This document shows positions 43,650 through 53,080 of a DNA stretch of 64,000 nucleotides, piece after piece. Source of the DNA: Azospira oryzae (GTDB lineage Bacteria > Pseudomonadota > Gammaproteobacteria > Burkholderiales > Rhodocyclaceae); assembly GCF_004217225.1 (NCBI RefSeq), contig NZ_SHKM01000001.1:1712137-1776136 (forward strand). The letters run 5' to 3'. A model generated the notes under the pieces. That model searched no databases. It was not told the origin of the DNA and was given only the letters and a program-made list of their open reading frames with translations. The position numbers were made by a program, and so were the translations under genes. The number at the start of each line of letters is the position of its first letter. Position 1 is the stretch's first letter.

Positions 43650-44376
43650 GCCGTAGCCCACCCACCAGGCCCTTGCCCCAGCGATACAGGCCGGCGACTG
43701 CATTGACCGCGAAATAACGCCATCCCAGACGCTGCCGTCGCACCTGATCCAGTTCCGCCTGGGAGCGGGCCACGTTGCCGGAAGCGCCACCGCGCTGGTG
43801 CATGGCCGTGACGACGGGCAGCACATGGAACTTCTGTCCCGCCAGATGGGCCCGCAGGAAGAAATCGTAATCGGAGACGATGCGCAGGTCTTCACGGAAC
43901 GGCCAGCGCAGCAACAGGTCCCGTGCCACGAAGGAAGACGGGTGGGGGATGGTGTTGAAAAAGGGCAGCCGGCGCGGGACAGCCACCAGCACTTCGCTGG
44001 GTGAGCGGGCATCTCCCACCAGGGTGGTGGCGCAGACAATGCCGTGCCGCCCTTCCGCCAGGGCAGCCATGACAGCGGGAAAACCATCGGCTACCAGTTC
44101 GTCGTCGCCGTTGATAAAGAGGATGTACTTGCCCCTGGCCAGGGCCACGCCTTTGTTCATGGCGTTGTAAATGCCGCTATCGGGTTCGCTCAGGCAACGA
44201 TCCACCAGGGTACCGTGCTGGCGGACCGCCTCCAGCGTCCCATCGCTGGAAACCCCGTCCACCACCACATACTCGATACCGTCACGCTTGACGGCCTGGA
44301 CCGAGTCCAGGGTATGGCCGATGGTGCCGGCACAATTCTTCGTCACCGTGACGATTGTCAGCAGGAATTCGGACAT
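43642..44376 (-). CDS. GT2-family glycosyltransferase (WcaA-like)
   Basis: 244 residues. LLTIVTVTKNCAGTIGHTL, YVVVDGVSSDGTLE (about 36-49) and DSGIYNAMNKGVALARGKYILFINGDDEL with its metal-binding DD pair identify the colanic-acid WcaA/WcaE-like GT2 subgroup. It lies between gmd and the GT11 gene. Donor is unknown. Confidence 0.88.
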   Translation of the reverse strand: MSEFLLTIVTVTKNCAGTIGHTLDSVQAVKRDGIEYVVVDGVSSDGTLEAVRQHGTLVDRCLSEPDSGIYNAMNKGVALARGKYILFINGDDELVADGFPAVMAALAEGRHGIVCATTLVGDARSPSEVLVAVPRRLPFFNTIPHPSSFVARDLLLRWPFREDLRIVSDYDFFLRAHLAGQKFHVLPVVTAMHQRGGASGNVARSQAELDQVRRQRLGWRYFAVNAVAGLYRWGKGLVGGLRHG

Positions 44377-44379
44377 GGC

Positions 44380-45354
44380 TCAGGGTTTTGCCGCAAGGAT
44401 GTCCTGCTCGGCCCGTACCAGGTTGCCGATCAGCTCCGGGAAGGCCACTGTGGCCCGCCACCCCAGGCCGTTCAAGGCCTTGGCGGGGTCTCCGGCGCTA
44501 TGGGCGATTTCCGAGGGACGGAAGAGAGATGGATCGATATCCACATGGTCGTGCCAGTCCAGCCCCAACTGGTCGAAGGCACTGGCGACGAAGGACTCGA
44601 GGGTGTGGGGCTCACCGGTGGCGATGACATAATCCTCCGGCTGCTCCTGCTGCAGCATGCGCCACATGGCATCGACAAAATCCGGCGACCACCCCCAATC
44701 CCTGGCGATATCGAGGCGACCGAGGGAAAGCTTTTCATGCGAGCCGGCAGCGATGCGGCAGGCAGCCGCAACGATCTTGCGCGTGACGAAGCGGGCCGGC
44801 CGCAATGGTGATTCGTGGTTGAAGAGGATGCCGTTGCAGCAATAAAGGCCGTAGGCCTCCCGATAGTTGGCAATCAGCCAGTGGGCGGACGCCTTCGCCA
44901 CGCCGTAGGGACTGCGGGGACGGAAGGGGGTCATCTCATTGGCCCTCTCCCCCGGCAGAACATCACCGAAGCATTCGCTCGAACTGGCGTGGTAGATACG
45001 CACCGGGCGCCCCAGGAAGCGCACTGCTTCCAGCAGGTTGAGGGTACCGAAAGCGATGCTCTCGATGCTCTCTGCCGGCTGATCGAAGGACAGGCCCACC
45101 GAACTTTGACCGGACAGAAAATAAATTTCGTCCGGCTCGGAACGGGAAAGGGTGTTCAACACACTGCGGAAGTCGCTCTGGGCCATGGAAAGCACCTGAA
45201 CCTGCTGCCGGATGCCGAGCCGCTCGAGATTGGAGAAACTCGACATCTGGGCATCCCGGGAAGTCCCCCAGACCCGATATCCCTTGCCCAGGAGCAGTTG
45301 GGCCAGATAGGCGCCATCCTGACCGGAGACACCGCAGATCAAGGCTTTTTTCAT
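44380..45354 (-). CDS. gmd: GDP-mannose 4,6-dehydratase
   Basis: 324 residues, the length of the shorter Pseudomonas-type Gmd. The NADP loop is GVSGQDGAYLAQLLLGKGY at 8-26. The catalytic set is SSSECFGD plus SPYGVAKASAHW (Tyr and Lys). FNHESPLR and RDWGWSPDFVDAMW are diagnostic of GDP-mannose dehydratases. It makes GDP-4-keto-6-deoxymannose, the precursor of GDP-fucose or GDP-rhamnose. ATG 45354 overlaps the upstream GT4 stop in an ATGA. Neither fcl nor rmd is visible here. Confidence 0.92.
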   Translation of the reverse strand: MKKALICGVSGQDGAYLAQLLLGKGYRVWGTSRDAQMSSFSNLERLGIRQQVQVLSMAQSDFRSVLNTLSRSEPDEIYFLSGQSSVGLSFDQPAESIESIAFGTLNLLEAVRFLGRPVRIYHASSSECFGDVLPGERANEMTPFRPRSPYGVAKASAHWLIANYREAYGLYCCNGILFNHESPLRPARFVTRKIVAAACRIAAGSHEKLSLGRLDIARDWGWSPDFVDAMWRMLQQEQPEDYVIATGEPHTLESFVASAFDQLGLDWHDHVDIDPSLFRPSEIAHSAGDPAKALNGLGWRATVAFPELIGNLVRAEQDILAAKP

Positions 45355-46454
45355 AGTAGCTTCCGGTAGATTGCCTCGGTTTCCCGGGCACACTTCTCCC
45401 AGGTGAACTGCTGGTAGCGGGTCTGCCCTGCGGCAATCAGGGCGCTGCGCCGGCTGGGGGACGCCAGCACCGCCTCCATGGCGGCGAGCATGGCCTCCTC
45501 GTCCAGCGGATCGAAACTTTCCGCCGCATCGCCGACCACTTCCGGCAGGGAACTGCTGTTGCTGCAAATGACCGGGCAGCCAACCGCCATTGCCTCCAGG
45601 GGAGGAATGCCGAACCCCTCATAGAGGGAGGGATAGACAAACGCCGCAGCCTGCTGATAAAGCGCCGCCAAGATTTCATCGCCGCCTCCCATCTGCACCA
45701 CCTGGTCGGGGCCCAGCCCGGCATCAACGATCATCTGGCGCTCGGCGGTCTGCAACTGGCCGCCGCCAAAGCAGAGCAGGTCAAACTCCTGGCGCAAACG
45801 CGGAGAAAGGGCAAAGGCCCGAACGAAACGCTCAAAGTTCTTGTATCCACCACGAGCCCCCACATAGAGGAGGAAGGGGCGAGGATGGTACTGCCGGCGG
45901 GGAGTGACGGCCTGCACGAAATCCACGTCGACACCGAGATAGACGACTGAGGTCTTCTCCTCGGGAACACCGCAATAGCTCACCAGATCACGGCGCGTAC
46001 TCTCTGAGATGCAGATCACATGATCGACACGGTTGGCGGCTACGCGCTTGGGTCGGGTGGTTCCTTCGCTATTGACGAAGAGGTCCGGGTAACGCTCATG
46101 AATGAGATCGTAAACCGTCAGCACACGCCGCGCCCCATTGGGACGGAAATCGTCTTCGCAGTAATAGGTTTCATGGACGATATCGGGCTTGAAGCGTGCC
46201 ATCTCGCGCCGTGCCATGACCTTGCTGGCGAACATGACCGGCCGCAGCAACTTCGGCGGCAGCCGGGACAATGCCCGTCCCCGCGACAGTTCATTCCCCA
46301 ACCCGGCCAGATTGCGATTGACATGGAGGGGAGCAAACACCTGCGCCGTAATCGCCGGCATGGTCGCCAACTCGCGCACGAGACTGCACAAATAGCGGGA
46401 AATCCCGCCATATTCCTGCAGCAGGAAAACCTGCTGGTCAAATGCAATCTTCAA
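45351..46454 (-). CDS. GT4-family glycosyltransferase
   Basis: 367 residues, GT-B fold. [20 protein letters not shown] opens the N-terminal domain; [20 protein letters not shown] near 190-209 and [24 protein letters not shown] near 280-303 mark the C-terminal domain of a GT4 mannosyltransferase-like enzyme. A TTG start at 46454 is preferred: GAAGG precedes it by about seven bases and its TTGA overlaps the upstream stop by four, matching the rest of the operon. The alternative GTG 46481 would overlap by 31 bases. Confidence 0.88.
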   Translation of the reverse strand: MKIAFDQQVFLLQEYGGISRYLCSLVRELATMPAITAQVFAPLHVNRNLAGLGNELSRGRALSRLPPKLLRPVMFASKVMARREMARFKPDIVHETYYCEDDFRPNGARRVLTVYDLIHERYPDLFVNSEGTTRPKRVAANRVDHVICISESTRRDLVSYCGVPEEKTSVVYLGVDVDFVQAVTPRRQYHPRPFLLYVGARGGYKNFERFVRAFALSPRLRQEFDLLCFGGGQLQTAERQMIVDAGLGPDQVVQMGGGDEILAALYQQAAAFVYPSLYEGFGIPPLEAMAVGCPVICSNSSSLPEVVGDAAESFDPLDEEAMLAAMEAVLASPSRRSALIAAGQTRYQQFTWEKCARETEAIYRKLL

Positions 46455-47425
46455 ACGCTTACCTTCAGACTGGCTTTCCACTCAGGGGAGTACAACTCGC
46501 CCAACTGCCCCAAGGTGGTCAGTTCATTACGCTCCAGATCAACGAGCGGAAGATCGGCGATCAGGCAGGAGCGGTCTTCTCCGTTAAGGAAAAGCAGTCG
46601 CCCCTGGGCATCACGAGCCTCTCGGACCATGGAGGGAAACGCCCAAGCAGCCCCAAGCCCAGACGTGATGGCTGCAGCCATGTCATTCCGCACAAAAAAG
46701 GCGTTACAGCCCGTCGACGTGGTACCGACAAACGTATAGCCTTTGCTGGAGGCCAGGGATTTCAAGGCCGGCAGGGAGGCTCCAAAGTAAAGATTGGAAT
46801 GATGGGCCCGGGTTCGCTGGAAGTCCGCCTGATACGGAACAGTCAGCGCATATCGGTCACCCAGCACGGCGTTGTACTCGCACACGACGATAACCGGGTC
46901 GGCAACGGTAATGGCTTGCCAGACCCAGTAATCATTACCATCGATATCCACGCTCAACAGCCCGATCTGGCCTCCGAACCCTTCTTCGGCCAGCAAATCG
47001 TTAATGTTGTCCTTGTCGATAAATGCGCATTTGGCAGTCAAGCCGTGACGCCAGTAAATATCCTGCCCCTGGATATCCCGTATGTGCGCCGAAGAGCCAT
47101 CCATGACCAGACCACGCCAGTTGTGCAGTTGCAACAACAGACGGGTATTAGATTCACGATAATCCTCGACCCCGAATTCCACAAAGCTTCTGGGAATATC
47201 TGGCAACCGGGACACAAGCCAATCGATGATGCCGTCTTCCCCCCATTGCGAGAACGCACAAAATTCAGCTTCATAAAGCCCGGCCAATGTCTGAAGACGA
47301 CGGTTATCCTTCGCTGCGATCAGCGCCTGAAGTACCGTCTGGCGCTCCGAAGTGCGCAAAAGAGGGGCATTTGCATGACGGAACTGTCGATGCAGATACT
47401 GACTGATTTTTGAAAGAAACCTCAT
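46451..47425 (-). CDS. FkbM-like SAM-dependent methyltransferase
   Basis: 324 residues. SFVEFGVEDYRESNTRLLL near 86-104 looks like a SAM-binding region, and GLLSVDIDGNDYWVWQAI near 155-172 resembles the post-I acidic motif of FkbM-type enzymes. It is probably a sugar O-methyltransferase of the glycan locus, but diverged. ATG 47425 has AAGGGG upstream. Base composition is clearly lower in GC than in the flanking core genome. Confidence 0.7.
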   Translation of the reverse strand: MRFLSKISQYLHRQFRHANAPLLRTSERQTVLQALIAAKDNRRLQTLAGLYEAEFCAFSQWGEDGIIDWLVSRLPDIPRSFVEFGVEDYRESNTRLLLQLHNWRGLVMDGSSAHIRDIQGQDIYWRHGLTAKCAFIDKDNINDLLAEEGFGGQIGLLSVDIDGNDYWVWQAITVADPVIVVCEYNAVLGDRYALTVPYQADFQRTRAHHSNLYFGASLPALKSLASSKGYTFVGTTSTGCNAFFVRNDMAAAITSGLGAAWAFPSMVREARDAQGRLLFLNGEDRSCLIADLPLVDLERNELTTLGQLGELYSPEWKASLKVSV

Positions 47426-47534
47426 GAAACCCCTTAGGCACCGATTGCCAAGCAGTGACAGGCACAAAACGACGTTACGATGCCTGTTGCACACACAAAT
47501 CAGCACATGCTGACCACGAACATAAAAGCTATCC

Positions 47535-48275
47535 CTATTCTTTGGCTAGGGGCTTGAATACTAGCGTCACACCTGAGCCACCACTGGTGGCCAGAGAGAT
47601 TACCGGCAATCCGGCTGCAAATAGTTCGGCGGCGGTTTTCCGGACCCCCTCCCACATAATGCTGTCGTGCAGGACCAAAGCTCCGCCCGGCATTAGAAGG
47701 GGCCAGTATTCATCCACATCTTTCCGCACCCCTGCATAGCTGTGGTCAGCGTCGATAAAGATGAGATTGGCGTTGGGCAACTTTCCGGCGGCGGCGATGG
47801 CCGCGCTGTCACCATGAAGGAACTGGGCATCGACCCCTCCGCCAAGCTCTTTGACTGCCGCCGCAATAGGAGAAAAGAAGGCGTCGGAGATATCCACACA
47901 GTGCACAGTCCCGCCCCCGTTGTCCTTGAGCGCCTGGGCAATGGCCAACGAGCAAGCACCTTTATAGATACCCACTTCGATGACTGTTCTTGCCTTGAGA
48001 AAACGGGACAAGTCGTACATCAAATTGATGACGTCCAACTCCGTGGACAACGGACTTTCCGGACTACGGCTAAGGGCCAATGAATAGGCAGGAGGCCCGC
48101 CTTCCCACACCCGGACCCCGGGGACCGTCTGGAAGAAATTAGACCAGCCCACGACATCCTGAATCTCGGCTCTGGAGAAAAAACGCCCAAGCTTTTCACC
48201 GTTCATAAAAAGAACAGCGAACAAGGCTTTTGACCGGAACGCCAAGGATTTAGCAATTCTATTGAAGATACTCAA
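47535..48275 (-). CDS. Class I SAM-dependent methyltransferase (Methyltransf_24/CmcI-like)
   Basis: About 246 residues. ARTVIEVGIYKGACSLAIAQAL (motif I), TVHCVDISDAFF (motif II acid) and ANLIFIDADHSYAGVRKDVDEYW with LVLHDSIMWEGV are those of CmcI-like sugar or antibiotic O-methyltransferases with a metal-binding DxDHxY. The start is uncertain: TTG 48275 has GGGGA upstream, while TTG 48308 adds 11 residues four bases after the upstream stop but has no ribosome site. About 110 AT-richer bases separate it from the next gene downstream. Confidence 0.82.
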   Translation of the reverse strand: MSIFNRIAKSLAFRSKALFAVLFMNGEKLGRFFSRAEIQDVVGWSNFFQTVPGVRVWEGGPPAYSLALSRSPESPLSTELDVINLMYDLSRFLKARTVIEVGIYKGACSLAIAQALKDNGGGTVHCVDISDAFFSPIAAAVKELGGGVDAQFLHGDSAAIAAAGKLPNANLIFIDADHSYAGVRKDVDEYWPLLMPGGALVLHDSIMWEGVRKTAAELFAAGLPVISLATSGGSGVTLVFKPLAKE

Positions 48276-48312
48276 ACCATTCCCCGAGAAAAAACCAACA
48301 GATGACAAACCG

Positions 48313-49506
48313 TCAGCTGCGGATAACCTTGCTCACAGCATCGTAGATATTACGATGCATGACTTCCAATGAAAAACCCTCTTCAACCGTTTTACGCGCT
48401 TGGGCACCAAGCCTTGCCGCGCGGGAGGCGTAGGTGTCGATGAGTACCTGGAACTTTTGCTCCAGCTCGCCAGGAACTCTCGAGTTATAGACAAGCGAAT
48501 TGACCTCACCCTTCAACGGCTCCGCCGCACCACCGGTAGCACTGCTGACGATTGGCAAACCAGCCGCCATCATTTCGATTTGGGCGATACCAAACGGCTC
48601 CTCCCAGGTGGAAGAGAAAACCCCCGCGTCGTAGCCGGACAGTTGCCGATACAGATCGGCACGGTTGACGAATCCCCTATGTACGACATTGACAGCGGAG
48701 GGGGCGAGAAGGCTGTTTACATACTCAGATTCACCATTGCCAATCAAAGTGAGCGTCAAATTCAACGCCGGGTTATTGGCGGCAATCCGATTCAGCGCCT
48801 CCTTGACTTCCGAGACCCCTTTATGTGGAGCCAACTGCCCTAGGAATACGACATTGAAGCTATTGTCTCGAATTTCGTACCGGTCCTTACACGTGATGGT
48901 TTCCACAGCAATCCCGGGGTAAACCACGGGCGCATACTCCGGACACACACCTTCTTTCCGGTAGAAATCCTTCATATAGCTGCTGAGAAAAACGATGTTC
49001 TTCAGGTGCCTGTCCGCAAGCCGATAGTCCCGCCAGGTGGAGTAGCGAATGCTGCGCAGAAATTCCCGGATGGAGGCGAAAAACGTCGCCCCTCGCCGCC
49101 GATAGGAAAGAAGATCGTACCCCATGATGTGATGGAGGACCGGCACCCCTTCCGCTTCGGCAGCCACAGTCGGACCTGCCCCCAGATTCGCCTGATTCCA
49201 GGCATAAACAAGTCTCGGCTTCAGTTTACGCAGGAATTCCTGGGTGACTAGGAAGTTATGCCGGGAGTTTTCCAGGGGATCACTCACTGGGTAATCCTCA
49301 TACCAGCTTCCCATCAACTTCAGGTCCCGGGATATATCCTGCTCATCAGCCAGAGAAAACTCTTCTTTACGGTAATCGGAGGCGAGCACATGGACAGTCA
49401 GTCCACGTGCTCGCAACCCCTCGGCCACATCTCTGGCGGCAATCTCGTAGCCACCGATCTGAATCGGCGGATAGAGGTTTGATACAAGAAGAACATCACA
49501 GTGCAT
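48313..49506 (-). CDS. GT4-family glycosyltransferase
   Basis: 397 residues, GT-B fold. It begins HCDVLLVSNLYPPIQIGGYE. The C-terminal half has NVVFLGQLAPHKGVSEVKEAL near 220-240 and STWEEPFGIAQIEMMAAGLPIVSS near 300-323. ATG 49506 has GGAG five bases upstream; ATG 49521 is an in-frame alternative. Embedded among four methyltransferases. Donor is unknown. Confidence 0.88.
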   Translation of the reverse strand: MHCDVLLVSNLYPPIQIGGYEIAARDVAEGLRARGLTVHVLASDYRKEEFSLADEQDISRDLKLMGSWYEDYPVSDPLENSRHNFLVTQEFLRKLKPRLVYAWNQANLGAGPTVAAEAEGVPVLHHIMGYDLLSYRRRGATFFASIREFLRSIRYSTWRDYRLADRHLKNIVFLSSYMKDFYRKEGVCPEYAPVVYPGIAVETITCKDRYEIRDNSFNVVFLGQLAPHKGVSEVKEALNRIAANNPALNLTLTLIGNGESEYVNSLLAPSAVNVVHRGFVNRADLYRQLSGYDAGVFSSTWEEPFGIAQIEMMAAGLPIVSSATGGAAEPLKGEVNSLVYNSRVPGELEQKFQVLIDTYASRAARLGAQARKTVEEGFSLEVMHRNIYDAVSKVIRS

Positions 49507-49547
49507 AAACACTCCGGGCATACGTCGCCTGACTGGTAGCAGGCATA

Positions 49548-50585
49548 TTATCGAATGCCCTTACGCTCATCGTTATCGTAATAATGCTGGTTGAGATGCC
49601 GATAATGGGCATCGTCCGATATCTTGGAAATCCGGCTGGCAATGGCACGACTTACCATAGCCACCGCCCTCGCCCAGACTGAACGTGATGGCTGGTGAAC
49701 GGGAGGAAAGTCACGACGACGAACATACTTGACACTCAGCGCCTCGAATGACTTGCCATCAATGAATGCCGCCCTCTTGAAGTGATCAAGCAAGGCCACG
49801 GCAAAATCCGAATACCCAAGCACACAGGAAAGCGCAACCATCCGTTCGATAGCACTGGGATCGCTCCGCAAGTTGTCCCAGTACAGGGCGGAGGAGGATA
49901 ACGCGGGATCGCGCAAATAAATCGCGTCGGCGAACATCACTTGTCCCCGGCTTTCAACACCTTGCTCAGCACTCCGCTTCCACCAGTGACGGTTCAAGTC
50001 GAAAAGCGAAAACCCCTTGCTCCTAAGGTAGGCGTCAATATCGCCAAACAAGGGTTGTCCTGCATAAAGAGGGGAAAACTCAACCTCTACGGCGATACCG
50101 AAGACGTCATCCAGGGTCTTGTCGCCACCACGCAGGATTTCCAGTTCGGACCCCTGCGTGTCTAGCTTGATGAAATCCACCTTACCAACCTTTTCCCGTT
50201 GGCAGAATTCGTCCAGGGAAATACAGTCCAGATCGACCTTGGCATCTACAGAAAAGGCCCCCTCGCTCAGCAAACGAGGAACGGGGAACTGGGAGAGTAG
50301 GGCCTCGTTGGGCAAATAGAAGGAACTGAGGCGACGATCCTTATATAGGTACAAGGATCTTTGGGAGCGATCCTCAGCCAGAGCCCAGGGGAAATAGCGG
50401 GCCTGCACCAAGTGATCGGAAGCGTCGGGAGTACGGGCATTCAAAGCATCGCACTCTTCTGCATCCGGCTCAAAGCCAAGGACCAGAACGGGGTAGCGGG
50501 CCTTCTCCCAGATTGCCTGGACACCACTCCTGGCACCGACGTCGACAACAACGATGGGGGGCTTTTTCAGCTCGGACGAATTCAC
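49548..50585 (-). CDS. FkbM-family methyltransferase
   Basis: 345 residues. IVVVDVGARSGVQAIWE near 11-27 (SAM loop), VLGFEPDAEECDAL near 35-48 and KVDFIKLDTQGSELEIL near 133-149 are typical of FkbM sugar O-methyltransferases. A C-terminal extension of about 100 basic residues follows the catalytic domain. The start is a GTG at 50585, one base after the upstream TylF-like gene's stop. Confidence 0.88.
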   Translation of the reverse strand: MNSSELKKPPIVVVDVGARSGVQAIWEKARYPVLVLGFEPDAEECDALNARTPDASDHLVQARYFPWALAEDRSQRSLYLYKDRRLSSFYLPNEALLSQFPVPRLLSEGAFSVDAKVDLDCISLDEFCQREKVGKVDFIKLDTQGSELEILRGGDKTLDDVFGIAVEVEFSPLYAGQPLFGDIDAYLRSKGFSLFDLNRHWWKRSAEQGVESRGQVMFADAIYLRDPALSSSALYWDNLRSDPSAIERMVALSCVLGYSDFAVALLDHFKRAAFIDGKSFEALSVKYVRRRDFPPVHQPSRSVWARAVAMVSRAIASRISKISDDAHYRHLNQHYYDNDERKGIR

Positions 50586-50586
50586 C

Positions 50587-51345
50587 TCAAACCCCCTTCC
50601 CGGCTACCACACCCATGCGACCGGTGTAATCAATCCGGTTCAGCAGTATTTTCACGTTGTGTTCCCGGAAATACTGGTCCACTGCTTCCCGCGCGCCCTT
50701 GAAATGACCGTAATCATCGATGATGACTACACCTCCTGGGACAATCCTGGGGAACAGATGCACCAGCTCATGATAGGTCGATTCATACCAATCGGTATCC
50801 AGATGCAGCAAGGCGATTTTTTCCGGCAGAACCTTGGGAATGGTCTGTAGCACATCACCCTGAACAAACACCTGATTGTCTTGCGGGTAACCGGTCATAC
50901 TCATGTTGCTCTTCACTACATCGAGCGACACGCATGTCCATTCCCAGCCCTTGGTCTGCCACCACTTTTCCTTGGCTGCATCCCCCAGATAATCGACGTC
51001 CTTGCTGGTCGGCTCGGTCATGCCAGCGAAGGTGTCGTAAAGAAACAGTTTGCGGTGTGCCTGATTGCGGGACATCAGGGTTGATGCACCAAGCATCATG
51101 CTCCCGCCACGCCACACCCCGCACTCAACCACATCCCCTTCAAGACCACTGGTGGAGATGTAATCCAGGGCCTGATAAAACGCGTACATCCGCTCTATGG
51201 ATGTCATTGAATAGGCTTTGAAACGCTCGTACAGTTCAATGAATTCCGGCTCCATATCGGGAGGAGGTGCCGCACTCCCCTCAACTTGCGGCCCTTGGGA
51301 TCGGTCGACGATACGACGCAGTACATTCATAGCTCTACCCAACAT
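50587..51345 (-). CDS. TylF/MycF-family sugar O-methyltransferase
   Basis: 252 residues. GDVVECGVWRGGSMMLGA near 75-92 (SAM loop), FLYDTFAGMTEPT, LLHLDTDWYESTYHEL near 188-203 and VVIIDDYGHFKGAREAVDQYF (metal-binding aspartates) match macrocin O-methyltransferase family enzymes, which methylate deoxysugars. It is the third of four methyltransferases in this part of the operon. Confidence 0.9.
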   Translation of the reverse strand: MLGRAMNVLRRIVDRSQGPQVEGSAAPPPDMEPEFIELYERFKAYSMTSIERMYAFYQALDYISTSGLEGDVVECGVWRGGSMMLGASTLMSRNQAHRKLFLYDTFAGMTEPTSKDVDYLGDAAKEKWWQTKGWEWTCVSLDVVKSNMSMTGYPQDNQVFVQGDVLQTIPKVLPEKIALLHLDTDWYESTYHELVHLFPRIVPGGVVIIDDYGHFKGAREAVDQYFREHNVKILLNRIDYTGRMGVVAGKGV

Positions 51346-51397
51346 AAAACCCCCACAGAAAATTCTATAAATAGTGCAGCTACAACTATCGTTGCAG

Positions 51398-53038
51398 TCA
51401 ATTCTTGTAAATCAGCATCTCGGCTTCCGACAGGTAGTCAGATGCGACGAATTCATCAACAGCCTCAATGACCTGAGCCAATCGACCGTCACCTTCCCGC
51501 ATGACCGTTTCAAAAATCTCATCGGAACGTACGTTCTTGGTCGCATAGGCAATCATTGATCCCCAGGAATCGAAATAACTACTCTGGTTAAGGCGCGACA
51601 AGCGATGGTGAACAAAGTAAAACTCATAAATTTTGTTGAGTTCCCTTATGTCCCCCAAACCATCCAGATCAAGCAGCATTCGCCGATACATATCTATCGA
51701 TTTCGCGTGCCAATTGAATTCATATGCAATATGGGGGTTATAACCCGCATTGATCACTTTAAAACCGAGCAATGGAAGCTCGTGACCGACGGAACCATAG
51801 CAGGTGAGGATGTATCCGACACCTTCGGCCTTCAACTGATGCCATGAGGTATTGGGGTTGATGAGCTTGATACGCGGATACTTCTCAACCAGATCCTGGA
51901 TCACCTTTGCAGTACCGGGCAGAAAATCCCGATGCGTCTTGATGTACCACTCATAATCGGTCTGCTCAGCCAGCGTGCCAAGAAAACTGATCCACTCGTA
52001 AAAGTCCGGAAACAACATCCCGCCATAGGCCCGGGGATTGTCAAAGAAACAATGGGTGGCAATGACAATCTTCTTTTTCTCAGTGGCCGCCGTCTGCCGA
52101 TCAATGAAATCGCTGATATACGCACTTTTGGAGGAGTACGGCATGTTAACACCCACTGCCCCACCAAGACGCTTGCTGAGTTGCTCCTCGGCCCAGCGAA
52201 TGCCGGCCTCTTGACTCCCCTTATCCAGCTGAGAGAAATACTCCGGATACTTTGAAAACTCGGACCATTTTTGATCCGGCCCTAGTGTCCGCTTCAGATC
52301 ATGAGCATTGGCCAAATAGACGGGGACTTCATTTTTCCAAGCAATTTTCGCCAGGATACCCATCTGTATATAGATGTCGTGGGACAACACCGCACCCAGC
52401 ACATTGTGCTGCTTGAAGAAGTCTTCAAAGAATACGAAATACCCAATTGCGACATAGATCAGGTATTGGCAAAGGAATCGATCCAACTCCGCCGTGGGGC
52501 GACTGAACGTCCTCAGATAGGACTCGTATATTTCATCACCGATCTGAACCCCGTTGATTGAATAGGAGAACAAGTCCTCCTTTGTCTTCAACGTGCGCAG
52601 GGCTTCCATATATAGCTGTCGATGCCGACGACGTTGCTCCGCCTGAAGGTCAATCACCACATGGCCATTGCATCCAAACGATGCATAAACCTTGTTCACC
52701 CAGGGGGAACGGCGACTATCTCCATAGCTGAGCAGTTCTGCGTCACATCTTGCAGCTAACCGATTGGCCAGGACCCCGTTAGCCACTACCCACACGGGAA
52801 TGGGGAAGCAATCCATAAGGATGACCCCCTTACTTCCGCCCCCGGCTGCGCCCAGATTCCTCTTGTTGAACTCACAGTATTTTTGGGTCACCTCCGAGGC
52901 AGCCCATACCGCCTCAGCCTCATTGGGCTTACGTCTACGCCATGCATTTTTCAACTGAACGTACTGATCAGCCAAGCGCATGGCAATGTAAAACGAATAA
53001 TGGCGTAAAAACTTCAGACTGCTTTTAACCGACCACAT
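51398..53038 (-). CDS. Unassigned protein with GT-B/capsule-transferase-like C-terminal half
   Basis: About 546 residues; not recognised with confidence. The C-terminal half resembles capsular polysaccharide or CDP-glycerol-type transferases: EWYIKTHRDFLPG near 395, LINPNTSWHQLKAEGVGYIL near 425 and CYGSVGHELPLLGFKVINAG near 446-465 recall the KxHP, PNTS and T-x-GS-x-G-x-E motifs of those families. There is no signal peptide. ATG 53038 is tentative; TTG 53053 is in frame. This gene has the lowest GC in the window (26 of 60 bases at 52321-52380). Confidence 0.6.
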   Translation of the reverse strand: MWSVKSSLKFLRHYSFYIAMRLADQYVQLKNAWRRRKPNEAEAVWAASEVTQKYCEFNKRNLGAAGGGSKGVILMDCFPIPVWVVANGVLANRLAARCDAELLSYGDSRRSPWVNKVYASFGCNGHVVIDLQAEQRRRHRQLYMEALRTLKTKEDLFSYSINGVQIGDEIYESYLRTFSRPTAELDRFLCQYLIYVAIGYFVFFEDFFKQHNVLGAVLSHDIYIQMGILAKIAWKNEVPVYLANAHDLKRTLGPDQKWSEFSKYPEYFSQLDKGSQEAGIRWAEEQLSKRLGGAVGVNMPYSSKSAYISDFIDRQTAATEKKKIVIATHCFFDNPRAYGGMLFPDFYEWISFLGTLAEQTDYEWYIKTHRDFLPGTAKVIQDLVEKYPRIKLINPNTSWHQLKAEGVGYILTCYGSVGHELPLLGFKVINAGYNPHIAYEFNWHAKSIDMYRRMLLDLDGLGDIRELNKIYEFYFVHHRLSRLNQSSYFDSWGSMIAYATKNVRSDEIFETVMREGDGRLAQVIEAVDEFVASDYLSEAEMLIYKN

Positions 53039-53080
53039 CAAGAAAACTTTCAAAAAGGATAAGGCGAACCTACCGGTTAA

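Noticed and set aside
51346-51397. An internal promoter in the AT-rich gap between the TylF-like gene and the 546-residue protein gene
   Set aside because: TTGACT on the minus strand is a fair -35, but no -10 lies at 16-18 bases.
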